Source: Solicoccozyma terricola (lineage: Eukaryota; Basidiomycota; Tremellomycetes; Filobasidiales; Piskurozymaceae). From it: a DNA stretch of 64,000 bases. The DNA lies in NCBI GenBank assembly GCA_001600875.1, contig BCLD01000016.1, positions 771,785-835,784 on the forward strand, given 5' to 3'. Under the pieces are notes generated by a model that was given only the letters and a program-made list of their open reading frames with translations, was not told where the DNA came from and searched no databases. This document shows, in pieces, positions 53,760-64,000 of the stretch. Position 1 is the stretch's first letter, and every line of letters starts with the position of its first letter. The translations under genes and the position numbers were made by a program.

Positions 53760-56222
53760 CTAATGCACACTTTCTATTCTCCTCGCTCTCGAAATGAGCT
53801 CTATATTTGGTGACCTATCGCAAGTCGCCCACCCTAATCCGCGGTAAAAGGACGACATCGAAAGATTCGAAATTTGCTCCATGCTCTTCGCAGGACAGCA
53901 GCTATACCAGAAATGGCTGGATACAAAAGCATTAGAATAGGCTGCGCTGCCACTTGACGAGGCTTGACGCACCACGACATGTCCTTCAGCTTCCATCTCA
54001 GCTACCACCGCTTGTGCGAGAATACGCCAGTCCAGGTTGACATACGCCTGATGTCGTTTACGATTCGCCTCGGTCGTCATAGGGGGGACTGTCGGGTGTA
54101 GAAGTCAAACGGTGGTGCTTTTCATTCGGAGGAATAGACTCACTGATATACGTGTCGATGGGATTTTCCACCGCTCGTTGGACAGCATCTCCGAGTCCTC
54201 GAATGTCACCCGACCTCTGCCACCGTTCAATCGGTTGTGCGTTAGGAGTTGGGGATAGAGCAAGATGACGTTAGTTTCTGGGCAGCTATTGGAGTCGACA
54301 GGACTTACGACATGGTACACGTATGGCTCTGGTGTGAAGAGCAGGCCGCTGTGATCCAGGAAGGCAATGTTAGACTGCTTTTTGGTTGCTTTAATGCCCG
54401 ACATACTCATGCTGGCCTGCGGTATCAGAGGTATTAGACATGTACGGTCTTGAACCCTTCCTGGCGACTCACTCGACCATTCGCTCCGATTTGCTGGATT
54501 GTCCTTGTCCCACCGGTCAAGAGGAGCGATGAATGGGACGCCGACTACGAGTGGCCAGTTAGCAGTGTATAATCGCTCAGTAGCGTCCACTCACGACATA
54601 GGGCGTCGTATGGCGTAGGCGAGACCCAAGGTTGCCCTATCCCGATCTGACCCGTGCCGTCAGCGTCATGAAATCTCGCAACAACACTCGCAACCCACCA
54701 ATGCCTTGCTTTGAGCTAGATGTCGCTCGAATTCTGCAAGTGGAGTTCGACCAATATTGGTCAAACCAGGGTCAGGTAGCACATCACCCTTGTCGCCGGC
54801 TCCCGTTAGGAAAGTGACCCCGGTTGCCTTCTTCAAGTCTGCAAAGTTGTTCTCCCCGTAGAATGCGTTTATTTCCTGTGAGAGGTAATCAGCAGCTGCG
54901 CGGTCCGGCTCGTTGTAGCCGCAGTCACCTTGCCAAAGTATCGGAGTTCCTGGAAGGTAATCATTCAGCGGCTGTTAAACTTCCGGGTGGTCTCCTGACT
55001 CACCTTGGCGAGAACATACACCTGATTCAGTCTATCTTCAGGTAGGAATCGTGTATACTCCTTGCACCATTTTTCGATTGAATAGCCGAGGTAGAACAGG
55101 TGTTTGACCTTGTTGCGATGAGAGGGATGCGTGCTGTAACTTTCTGGTGTGAACGTGAAGGCGTCTCCGAGCTGGAGTAGGCTGTTGGTTGGCGTGTGTG
55201 CGAGAAGTGCTTGTCGCATACTTACCGGATGATTGGCATTCGTCCACCAGTGGAATCTGAACGTCGTAAAGATGAGACCGACGAGACCGACGAGACCGAT
55301 GAGACCGATGACACCGACGAAAAAAAGACTCGGGGACAGGCACTCACGAATGCATTTTCCAAATGGGGATCCCACCCTCTACGCCTGTTCGCATAACACA
55401 TCCAAGTTGGTCCTGGGAAGAGTCACCAGACAGTCTCGGCCAACCCCATGTCTGCGAATCCTCGACAGCGACATCGTATTGGTCCCTCAGCTGGTCGGCA
55501 GTAACGACCGTTGCACCCCCACGTAACTCGTCTGGCGTGAGAGGGCGTGGGACCCCAACTTGCGCGCATGCCTCGATGACAACCCCGTCCATGATGATGT
55601 TGCTTACCAGATTCGGCATCGCACGATGTATCATGACCGTTTCGAGGGGTGCGTAGGCAAATAGGACGGTGTGCCCGAGGTCCTGGATGGCATCGACCGT
55701 TGACCGAGCCCTGAGGGAGGCGTAAGATTAGGGCCCTGCGCGTGACGCAGCATACTCGACTCACCATATGTTCTCCCCACTAACACCCCCTGCAAGATAC
55801 TCGCAAAACCGACCCCAGTTGGCGATGATGACCTGCGTCTGGCCGGGTTTGCAAGAGTCATTCTCGAGACAGAGGAGGAGGTTTGCAAGTTCGTGGATGG
55901 TCCGATTTTGGGCAAGGAGTGCGCGTTCGTTATTCGTGGTGCTGATGCGCCCCCGGGGGGGGGGGGCGGACGGTCCAGCTCGCAGATGATAAACCACGAG
56001 CCAGCGCAGTTCGATGGGAAATGGGATCATCGGCACAAGTAGTTTCCATGCAGAAGTGTCAAGGACTGGGGAGGGCGGAGTACGGGGCAGAGAGGACGAG
56101 GTTAGGGTCTGAGGGGGGTCTATCGCAGGTTGAACCTCGTGTGAGGGGCGAGGAGTTTGAGTCTGTACCTCCTCTTGTGATTGATTGATTGATTCTATCT
56201 TCGGCTCAGAGGCAGATTGGGA
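53760..56222 (-). CDS. GT18-like glycosyltransferase, copy B
   Basis: Related to the gene at 32670. Shared features: LGHTVLFAYAPLETVMIHRA followed by a RAMPNLV-type segment, GGIPIWKMHSFHWWTNANHP, LFYLGYSIEKWCKEYTRF, VTFLTGAGDKGDVLPDPG, SKALIGIGQPWVSPTPYDAL, CLGVPFIAPLDRWDKDNPAN and PYVYHV. The donor-site text parallels the GxGxPxxxPxPxxALxxG pattern of the first copy and of MGAT5-type enzymes. The C-terminus is GDAVQRAVENPIDTYI then MTTEANRKRHQAYVNLDWRI and a tail to 53760. The 5' end is uncertain: the frame is open from about 56222 but no clear start or membrane anchor was identified, so an upstream exon is likely. One exon contains C12G5 in coding sense (SAPPPRGR), a risk point for frame errors. 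One intron has a 9-bp repeat. Confidence 0.65.
55274..55320. repeat. 9-bp tandem repeat in a GT18-B intron
   Basis: About five imperfect copies of GAGACCGAC/T lie in the intron between WKMHS and FHWWTNANHP. Confidence 0.85.
55950..55966. repeat. C5G12 tract in GT18-B coding sequence
   Basis: Five C then twelve G on the plus strand, in the exon encoding SAPPPRGR. It is the exact reverse complement of the C12G5 tract at 9792-9808. Confidence 0.9.
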
Positions 56223-56797
56223 GGACTAGCCGGATTGAACGATAGGTGCGTGAGTATCAGTTGTGGGCAGGGAGGTTCGAGGAGGGTGTCGGTGCCGGGG
56301 ATCCCAAACAAATGAAGTCGAGCGAAGTGAGTGAACCGGCTCGGTATCTGCGGTACCGACCACAGTGCACGAGAAAGAAAAGGAATGGCAAGAGCGAGCA
56401 AGGTGGGGTCTTCGATTGACAAGGTATGCGGAGGATGGATTATCGATGCAATGCAAGGTGAACCACATGGGTGAGGAATGGCACCAAGGGCCAGCCTTGC
56501 GCTGTTGACATATCTTGAGCATGAAGAAGACCTCCTGCTTTGTACAACTGCAAAAGCGAATCACTTATGCTATGTCTGTGGCGTGACAACCGAGCAGGAT
56601 TCGATTTCAGCCAAGAGTCTGATCAAGTTTAGGAGGATGTGTTGGCTAGTAGGGTGGCAGTCCGTTTAGCTGGGTTTGCCGTCCTTTTAGAACGACAATG
56701 CTTACCTCTGGGCATCTACCTCCCCCTGCGAGTCATCCCCAAGGAGGAAGCTGGCGATGTATTGAACTGCAGGAACACCGTTAGAGTTTGGTCACCA
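56223..56797. other. Region between GT18-B and the transcription factor gene
   Basis: About 575 bases. It probably contains the unassigned first exon of GT18-B (a Met-starting frame MSIEDPTLLALAIPFLSRAL at 56422 is one candidate anchor) and the 3' end of the next gene. Nothing else recognised. Confidence 0.4.
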
Positions 56798-59360
56798 CTA
56801 CATAAGGACCAAACGCAACTTCACTAACCTTTTCCGATGACCGTTCTTCCATTGATCGCAAGACATTCGAGCGGAATACATTGCATTATCACTAGCAGGT
56901 CCGTGCAGATGTCTTGCAAGAAATCTCGAGGCCCACGAGTGTCTGGATAGGCAGAGGTGGCAACAATGACTTGCCGAACTTTGCAAATGTAACATCTGTT
57001 GCGGACGGAACGAATGAGTCATAAAGGAACAAATTTGGGCATGTGACTGGACACCCCTTGTTATTTGTTGCGTGATGTACATGTTTGCTTGAGCGACCAA
57101 AGAGGGGTCAGGTTTGTGGTTTGAAGCTTGCACGTATGCCTCCTCAATTCTGTCGGTATTGGCTTCAAATGAGTTGCCGAATGTTGTTCGCCTAGGTACC
57201 ACAGTTTAGCAAGTAAATGACTTCGATGGCCCAAAGACTACCCAGTGCGACTCACCAATCAGGGTAACGACTTGGATCCAATCGAAATTCAGGGTCGCAG
57301 TCGTTGAGTTCATTTTCGTTCTCGGCGGCGATCTCATCAAGGAGCTCCAGGGTGTCGGCGACATTTTTCCAATCGCGCAGAAAGCGTCTTGAATGGAAGA
57401 CGATGGTTGCTCTTTCTGAGATGCTGTGACAGCAGGTACTGAGCTTGTAGGCATTGGGCTCTGCCAGCGAAACTCACGTGAACAGTTTGGACACATGACG
57501 AAAACCACATATCGCCAAAGACCTCGCTACTCTACCAAGCGGCCAGCTTTCATCTGCCAGTTCATCCAGAAGCGGCTCAACGTGTTCGATAGCCTGGAGG
57601 ACAATGTCGGCATTCATCACTTTTAGAAGTTGCATCCAGAAACATCTGCCAGCAACTCACACCTGCGTCTACCAGTCTGATGAGTGGTGGGTGTGTGAGC
57701 TAGATTAGATCGGAATCACAGTCAGAGGGGCAATTAAACAAGGCGCGGCCGTCCACTCACGGAGATGGCGTGTGATTTGTCACCGCCATAGATGAGCTGA
57801 AGCAGGGTTGTCAGCTGGGCGTTATGATAGATGGAATGCATATAACACACCCAATACATTCTTCTGTGTAGTTCACAAGCAATCGGTTCTGTGGGGACTA
57901 TGACTGAGCCAAGACTTGATTTAAGCCGAGGAGATCTTTACCCACCTAGGTTCACGTAGTGCTGCAGCGATCAATGTACGAATCATGAGTTGGTAGACGA
58001 CAGGAGATGCATATTAGTACCCACTGTAGGCTCAAACAATCTCAAGATCAACATCATCTGCAACATCTTCCCCCATTCCATCATCTGGACCTCGAAGAGA
58101 TCAAGGCTATCTAGGACGGCGACCAGGCTGTATAGTTGCGTTCCGGGTTAACTGGTGCAAGATGGAATTTAAAGGGTGTAACATACAGATACTGCGTGGT
58201 AACTATGCACCCGAGGACGTCAGACTGTCAGTTGCACGTGGGATGCTCTCAAGGCAGACTCACGGCAAGCAATCGTGATCTTATCCTGTGCACAAAGCTG
58301 CCACTGTCAGCATACTTGCAAAGATGGATCAGCCACACTCACCGTTACCATCTCCTCAATCAGGCTCTTCAAGCTATCGATGCACTGTCTGAGAAAGGCG
58401 TATAGATCCCCCTTTTCCCTCCTGATCTCTACTGGTAGCCACCCGTTTGGCGCAAACGAAATGGTAAAGGAACAGATTGCTAATACGACTGCGAGATAGT
58501 CCCTATCGGTCTCATCCCGCCTGGAATGAAAATCGGAGAGATAGGTCGGGACGTGTATGCAGGGTACAAGTTGCCAGATCTGCAGGAGGAAAGAATTAGG
58601 CAAAATGAGCCTGGAGGATTATCAAAGGGAGGAAGAAGCCTGGAACGCTCACATAGTCAATGTATAGCATCTGAAGTTCCAAGGCAAGGTCTCTGTCCAT
58701 ATAGCGAGCGATGCCTTTGAGTTTTGGAGCAGATGATGGTATACATGGTGGATCTGTACTGGGGAAGCTGGTTTCTCGCGGGTTGTCGATCGAGAAGGAA
58801 GTGCTGCTTGGGGAACGAGTGTAACAAGGTGGTTGAGTGCCGTCGGTTTCAATGACATAGGTAGAGACCTACCGATCGCTGAGCGAGATCGAGTCATGAG
58901 GTAATCTAGAACGGCTTCTGCGATGTAAAATCGCTCCATTGTCAACCCGCTCCTACCCGCCAGTGCCGAATAATCCGACTTTTGACGACGTACGACTTTT
59001 GGTAACCTTTGCTGTTGTGATGGATGGGCTAGTTAAAAGATCAGTCCATCGAATGAGATTTTTCGAGTAGACTCACGCAGGACCTGGCTTCTTAGGCTCA
59101 TAATCAAACGTGCATGTCATTGACTTGGCTGTACAACGTTCGCACTGCAGCGGACCGCTGGAGCTTGATGAGCCGTTGCTGTGGGTTTGAGTGCGTCCGC
59201 TACATTTCTTTCTGTTACAGGGTCACCGCACAACTTGTCAGCAATCCTTCTACAGTGCGAGTACATGTTCAATGGACAAACTTGTCTCTTCGACACTGGT
59301 CTGTTGACGTCGAGATGTTGTTTCAGAAATCAAGAGCACATGGGCGGGCAGTTGAATATC
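56798..59360 (-). CDS. Zn2Cys6 fungal transcription factor
   Basis: Probable nuclear regulator, many exons. Near 59155-59085 is CERCTAKSMTCTFDYEPKKP, which is the second half of a Zn(II)2Cys6 cluster (CxxC...C). The first half was not resolved with confidence. The body has the fungal-specific regulatory domain: RYMDRDLALELQMLYIDYIW, CIHVPTYLSDFHSRRDETDR, DYLAVVLAICSFTISFAPNG and DLYAFLRQCIDSLKSLIEEM, the typical His-Arg-Pro-x-Phe followed by ALVLAVCA-like helix pattern of this family. The C-terminal part near 57500-56800 has TTFGNSFEANTDRIEEAYVQ. Start and stop are uncertain. Its place next to a GH1 gene and sugar transporters suggests control of sugar use (inference). Confidence 0.62.
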
Positions 59361-60100
59361 ACCTTACCGCAAGCTGCTCGGCGATTAAATTAGGAGGTGC
59401 GCGGGAGAGTGTTCTGTACACAAGACCTTTGTCTACTTACTCAAAAGTCTTGTGGACGATAGCGAATGGTCATCCGACATTGTTGAGAGACAACCTGCAT
59501 CACGGATCTCGGCCTCGGATGAACGAATCTCTAGGATCTCACAAGAGCGGTGCCCCTCCAAAAGGAAAACGACGACACCGCGGATGAGGCAGAGCATTCC
59601 TGCACCAAAGTCGCACCAAAGTCGCTTGGCTGTATCAACTTTTACTAGGACTCTACCTCACTGCGTCTCAAGACAGTATTGTTTCGTCGCGAGGTGTGCG
59701 AGACATCCTACTGCAACGTGGTGATAGGCAAACCCATCCCGTCATTGCTCTCGAAGGCTCCCTCCTTTTCCTGATCACTTTGCTGACCTTCAGATAGCGT
59801 GCATTGCTTGTCAATGCTGCGTCCAGGCTAATCGCTCGGTCTCCATTCTTTCTTGAACGGTAAGTCGAGTCACATAACATTAACAGGGGTCTGGTATTGG
59901 AGGTGTGGCAAGGTTATCGACAAGGAAACGGACTCCCTTCCGCAATGAGATACATTGCTCCCTTTCCCTGATCCTCAGACCGCCACCCAACGTTCGACAA
60001 ATCTTATATAATGGAATGGAGCCCACCAAAGACTTGCAATCACCCAAACGGTCTAGTATTCGGTCTCCTTAGATTCAGCGTAATGAACTTGAATATGCAT
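59361..60100. other. Intergenic region, transcription factor upstream side
   Basis: About 740 bases between the regulator (-) and the GH1 stop (-). The 5' exon(s) of the regulator with the first cysteine half may lie here. No other gene seen. Confidence 0.4.
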
Positions 60101-62214
60101 TCATACCTCTATTGGTGCTTTGACGTGATTGAAAATCTCTTTCACAACTTTTGTCGAGTCTTTAGGTGTCCTCTTGCAGCCGTTCTCGCGATCAACGTGA
60201 GTGACACCGAACCGTGGGTCATAGCCAACAGACCTGGGGGCGTGGCTTCAATATCGTGCAAGGGTGCGCTCCTGTATCATGCTTTTCGACTTACCATTCC
60301 AGATTGCTGATGACGACGTCAAAGGTCAGAGATCGGAAGCCTCTGGGCGTGATGAGCGTGCTACTCACTCAAGCAAAGACCAGCCAAAGTAGCCGTTGAT
60401 TACCACCTTGTCATCCCTAATGGCCAATAGCATTGCTTTGAGGTACCCCTCAAAGTAGTCTTGCCTTTCTACGTCGCTGGTAATTTGGTGCAATGACTTC
60501 TTAGCTTCGTCTGCTCCAGCAAACCCATTCTCCGTGATGTAGATTGGGATTTGCTTTTCTCCGGTCCAGTGATCGTGAATGTAATTGAGGAGCTTGCGGA
60601 ATCCCCAAGGTACAGTGTAAGGGTGGCCGTTGTGGCCGCGCAGACCAATCGGTTTACCTTCACGGTCCTCTGTAACGTGCTCGTAGCCGCCAAAGAAACT
60701 CTGATCGGGTGACGGGTTCATTAGGACTTTACCAGTGGCCCATCTTGTTGAGTAGTGATTGAGACCGAAGCTGGTTGTAAGAACAGATCAGCACAATGGG
60801 CTGGTGAAATACAGTGGTTTTGGCCCGAGACAATTCTCACTAGTCGTACGAGCCGTGTATGAGCTTCCATTCTTCCGGTGTAAAGTCTCCAAGAGCGGGG
60901 CCAGCTATCTCCTTGACGGTGCTGTTGTGTTTGCCGAGGACTGGGGAGGGTTGGGGTTGGGGTTGGGGGGCGGGTATAAGCTGGGTGTCAACTTGCCGGA
61001 AGCAGGGCATGGTCTGCACCATTACTCACAGATGGGATCGGCAAACTGAGGAGAGTGTTTCCAAGTAAAGTAAGCACATGGCTATTTGCCCGCATTAACA
61101 AAAGGTGGTCACTTACCCATCCTACGATGATGTCCAAAGACTTTGCCGCTGCTACTTTGGCCTCCGGAGAGTTATCAAGAGGCTCGACCCATTCGACGTT
61201 CTGTCGCGCCGCATTAGCTTCAACGTACCGGAGTGACACGAAACACTCACCAAAGTAATGCCGATAATGCCTTTCTGGTCCTGCTGATACTTTCTTCGGT
61301 ATAGATCGACAGCCCGGGCGTGAGTGAGGAGAAGGTTGTTTCCCAGTCTGTATACGTGGGACAGATCAGCTGCCGTATTCATCTTGCGGACCTGTCGTGT
61401 GTTGCCACGAAACACTCACATCCATCGATCGACTTTCATGTCGAAAGTCTTGGGCTTCAATACCGAAGCATGGAGGAGAGAGAAGATTTGGGGCTGTAGT
61501 CCAGAGTGACGGATAAGAAGACCTATAGGCATCGATGGACCCATCTCGCTAACCTCATTGTGAGTGATCCAATTCTGTACTCTATCTCCGAACGCTCGGA
61601 ACACGAGGTCTGCATAATTATCGAAATCCGCCAACAGACGTTCCTTGTCGTCACCAGTGGCGAGCCAGCCTCCGTACCGCTTCTCGAGCTCGAGGGGCAT
61701 GTCCCAGTGGAAGAGAGTTACGAACGGGGTGATACCAGCGGCGAGTAATCCATCAATCTGGTGTGCGCAAGAGCAGATTGAGATGACCACGTGTATCGTC
61801 ACGAAAGCAGACACTGGCTTACCAGATTGGAGTAGTACATAATTCCCTTCATGTTGATAGGATCATCCTTGCCGCCTGAGACGCTCAAACGGTGTCAGGC
61901 TGCAGGGTGCTGGAAGCGAATCTGTTGACCCACTCACCCAATGGAATGACTCTCGACCAAGAGATGGAGAACCTGTATCCTGTCGCACCATATTGTTGCA
62001 ATAGCTTGACATCCTCCTGCCATAGGTTGTAAGAATCACAAGCAACGTTGCCATTGCCAGTGGGGGCGTCTTGTAAGTTTTCGTCCCAGACAGAAAGTCC
62101 GCGACCGTCCTGTTGATAACCTCCTTCTACCTGATAGGACGCAGACGAGTAGCCGTGAAGGAAGGATTCAGGAATGATGCCCTGGAAGGAGGGGTCGTCT
62201 ACGATCTTTGACAT
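60101..62214 (-). CDS. GH1 beta-glucosidase-like enzyme
   Basis: Glycoside hydrolase family 1, about 480 residues, no signal peptide, so probably cytosolic and acting on imported disaccharides. Start at 62214, [20 protein letters not shown]. Signatures: [88 protein letters not shown] (acid/base Glu, joined across an intron), [19 protein letters not shown] and [17 protein letters not shown] (nucleophile Glu). The C-terminus has [23 protein letters not shown] text, [12 protein letters not shown] and [14 protein letters not shown] before the stop. About nine exons. It is divergent from a sugar transporter, an arrangement seen in fungal cellobiose-type utilisation pairs. Confidence 0.88.
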
Positions 62215-62807
62215 GCTGGTCAAGAGTTCACAACGTTGGAGTATTGGTGTTTTAGCGTTTTGCTTGTGCTGCACTCTTGTCGCCTCCACTTGAGCATATT
62301 TGAATGGCCAGACAGAAACCGCAACATGATTCCGATCAGTCCGACAAACAGGGTTGCCCGAACCTCTTCCGACCGTTTGTTGGGATCTCCCGATCTGATG
62401 TTGTTGGGGGTCATGTCCACGTGGTGGCAGGCAAGCAAGATAGGCCGACACGGCCTTGAGGATGTTCCGACAGCCCCTGTCCTTTGGAGCATGAATTCCG
62501 GGAATAGCTCGCATGGGGCACCCGGGACTCCACCGGATCGGTAGGGGGCTCCCATTGTTATTTTCATCTGTCGGACGAACCAGTCTGGTGGGATCCTCCG
62601 ACGCCAAACCACGCGTCACATGTCACACAGGAAAGCCAGCAAAGGTGGTTGAAATGGTCAAATTTCGGTGACCTGGGGTAAGACGATACGGCTCCAGGGG
62701 AAAGAGTTGCAATATATAAGCTACATGAACCATGATCACCTCTTCGATATCCTTCCTCGATACATAAACTTATCCAAGGACCGTTACTTCCTGAACCAAA
62801 CTCCAAC
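62215..62807. promoter_or_regulatory. Shared promoter of GH1 and sugar transporter
   Basis: About 590 bases between divergent starts. A TATATA box at 62711-62719 lies about 95 bases before the transporter ATG. Several CGG triplets that could bind Zn2Cys6 regulators are present (for example near 62571-62620), without a proven spacing rule. Confidence 0.5.
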
Positions 62808-64000
62808 ATGGCACTTAGCATCGACAAGGAGGAGCAGGAGATCTACCACCATGACGGCCCCAACATCTCGGAGGTGAACGAGCTCGACTACCAGAGCTCT
62901 CCCCCGCTCGTTTCTGCTTTCGCGGACCTCTCTACCGCACAAACCATCCGAAAATTCTGGCGGCTCTTTATCATCGGCTTCTCCGTCTCGGTCTCAGGCA
63001 TGCAAGTCCATTTTCCCCGTCGCAGATCGAATCGGGCACTGATGGGTCCTTTCACTCACAGGTATCTTGGCTTTACGTTGACCATTCCTGGAAGTATCGT
63101 CGGGAATCAAGGCAAGTTTGAAGTTTTGAGACTTGTATCACCCTTCCGGGTCTCATCCTAGGCAATTAATTACAGGCTTCATCGACGTATTTGGCACGGT
63201 CCGAGATCCGGTGACAGGCGCAATGTCCCTCAACTCAACCTATGTCTCCATATGGGCCGGTACCAACTTCGCCATCCAAGTCATATTCCAATGCATTTCG
63301 CCGTTGACGGCGGATCGCTTCGGTCTAAAGCCCAACATGTTCGCCTTCACTTTGTTGATGGTTATTGTGAGTAGCATGACGAGGACTACGCTCATCCGGT
63401 TCTGATAACGAATGGCCGGCGCCAGGCTATCGTCCTTGAGATCATATCCAAAGACTGGAAAATCTATCTGGTATCCAAGATCTTCTGCGGGATGGCCGCC
63501 GGATTCATCGGTACGAGTATCATGACGTACATTTCGGAGATCACGATCCCTCAGATGCGAGGCGCCCATTTGTCTGCGTTTTCGTTCTTCTTCGCCATCG
63601 GTCAGCTCGTGGCAGCTATTGGTTTGGAAATTCTTCAGCAGGTCAGTCATTCTAGCATCAGCCAATACATCTCCTCATTTACGGTTCATTCATTCCGCCA
63701 CAGACTGCACCGTTGGCTTTCCGTAACGCTTTCTACTCCGAGTTCGCTCTCTTGGGTGTCTGGCTTCCGATCCTGATCTTTTTGCCCGAGTCACCATGCA
63801 AGTAGATCATTCTCGCACGCCTACGATGTGCTGACCCTACCCCTCCATCACATAGTCTTCCTGTGCAAGCAAGGGCGCGCCGACGCGGCCAAGAAGTCAC
63901 TCAGGCGTCTCATCGGCAGCGTGGAAGGCTACGATTTCGATCACGAGTATGCTGTCATCGAGCAAGAGGTCGCTGAATCCCGGATCTTGATGGAAAGGTC
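62808..64000 (+). CDS. MFS sugar transporter, truncated by window end
   Basis: The 5' part of a sugar porter. The N-terminal cytoplasmic region MALSIDKEEQEIYHHDGPNI leads to FWRLFIIGFSVSVSGM, YLGFTLTIPGSIVGNQGFID, IWAGTNFAIQVIFQCISPL, ADRFGLKPNMFAFTLLMVI, SKIFCGMAAGFIGTSIMTYI, SEITIPQMRGAHLSAFSFFF and LGVWLPILIFLPESP. A further exon (FLCKQGRADAAKKSLRRL) runs to the end. The PESP and ISEITIPQMRG motifs resemble the alpha-glucoside symporter branch. The early GNQGFIDVFG text matches the substrate-region start of that group. Five or more exons so far; the rest lies outside the window. Confidence 0.85.

Noticed and set aside
59181..59360. First cysteine half of the Zn2Cys6 cluster (CRRDKF or CRRIADKLC text)
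   Set aside because: Neither frame gives the full CxxC-x6-C spacing with clear splice sites, so it was left unassigned.

Overview
The window reads as nuclear DNA of a basidiomycete fungus, most likely a tremellomycete-type yeast (inference). The evidence is dense protein genes on both strands, many short introns (mostly 55-90 bases, GTGAGT-like donors), the fused fungal enzymes ADE5,7 and FOL1, and fungus-specific families (YPI1, LtrA-like membrane protein, Zn2Cys6 regulator, GPI wall protein). No rRNA, tRNA, CRISPR array or intact transposon was recognised. All gene models were spliced by eye from reading frame, splice signals and remembered family motifs. No searches were run, so exon edges outside the named motifs are approximate.

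The left part (1-26.6 kb) is housekeeping. In order: ADE5,7 purine synthesis (+); a cupin protein with a probable mitochondrial leader (+); trifunctional folate enzyme FOL1 (-); chaperonin subunit CCT5 (-); a LysM protein without signal peptide (-); an unknown small protein (+); a FUN14 mitochondrial membrane protein (-) head to head with a bacterial-type RNase P protein-like gene (+); UTP5 ribosome-biogenesis WD protein (-) head to head with YPI1 (+); coactivator SUB1/PC4 (+); RNA polymerase III subunit RPC31 (+); a GPI-anchored Ser/Thr-rich wall protein (+); and elongation factor ELF1 (-), which is built from very small exons.

The middle (26.6-43 kb) is more accessory: an LtrA-like membrane protein (-), a GFA-type zinc protein interrupted by a 275-base N gap (-), a GT18-like glycosyltransferase (+), a SAM methyltransferase (-), a Gly/Asn/Gln repeat protein (+), a TPR protein (-), a TetX-like FAD monooxygenase (+) and an aldo-keto reductase (-).

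The right part (43-64 kb) looks like a sugar or carbonyl utilisation neighbourhood: a broken alpha-glucoside-type MFS transporter (-), an aldehyde dehydrogenase (+), a UPF0303/HbpS-like protein (+), an intact MFS sugar transporter (-), a second GT18-like gene (-), a Zn2Cys6 transcription factor (-), a GH1 beta-glucosidase-like gene (-) and, divergent from it, a third sugar transporter cut by the window end (+).

Four things stand out. The RnpA-like protein is the best candidate for something undescribed. Very small exons (8 to 22 nt) recur in ELF1, the LtrA-like gene and the aldehyde dehydrogenase. Long C or G homopolymers are concentrated in introns, often as the 3' pyrimidine tract, and also flank the N gap and open the window; some may be assembly artefacts. 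A 52/53-bp minisatellite fills the oversized first intron of YPI1.
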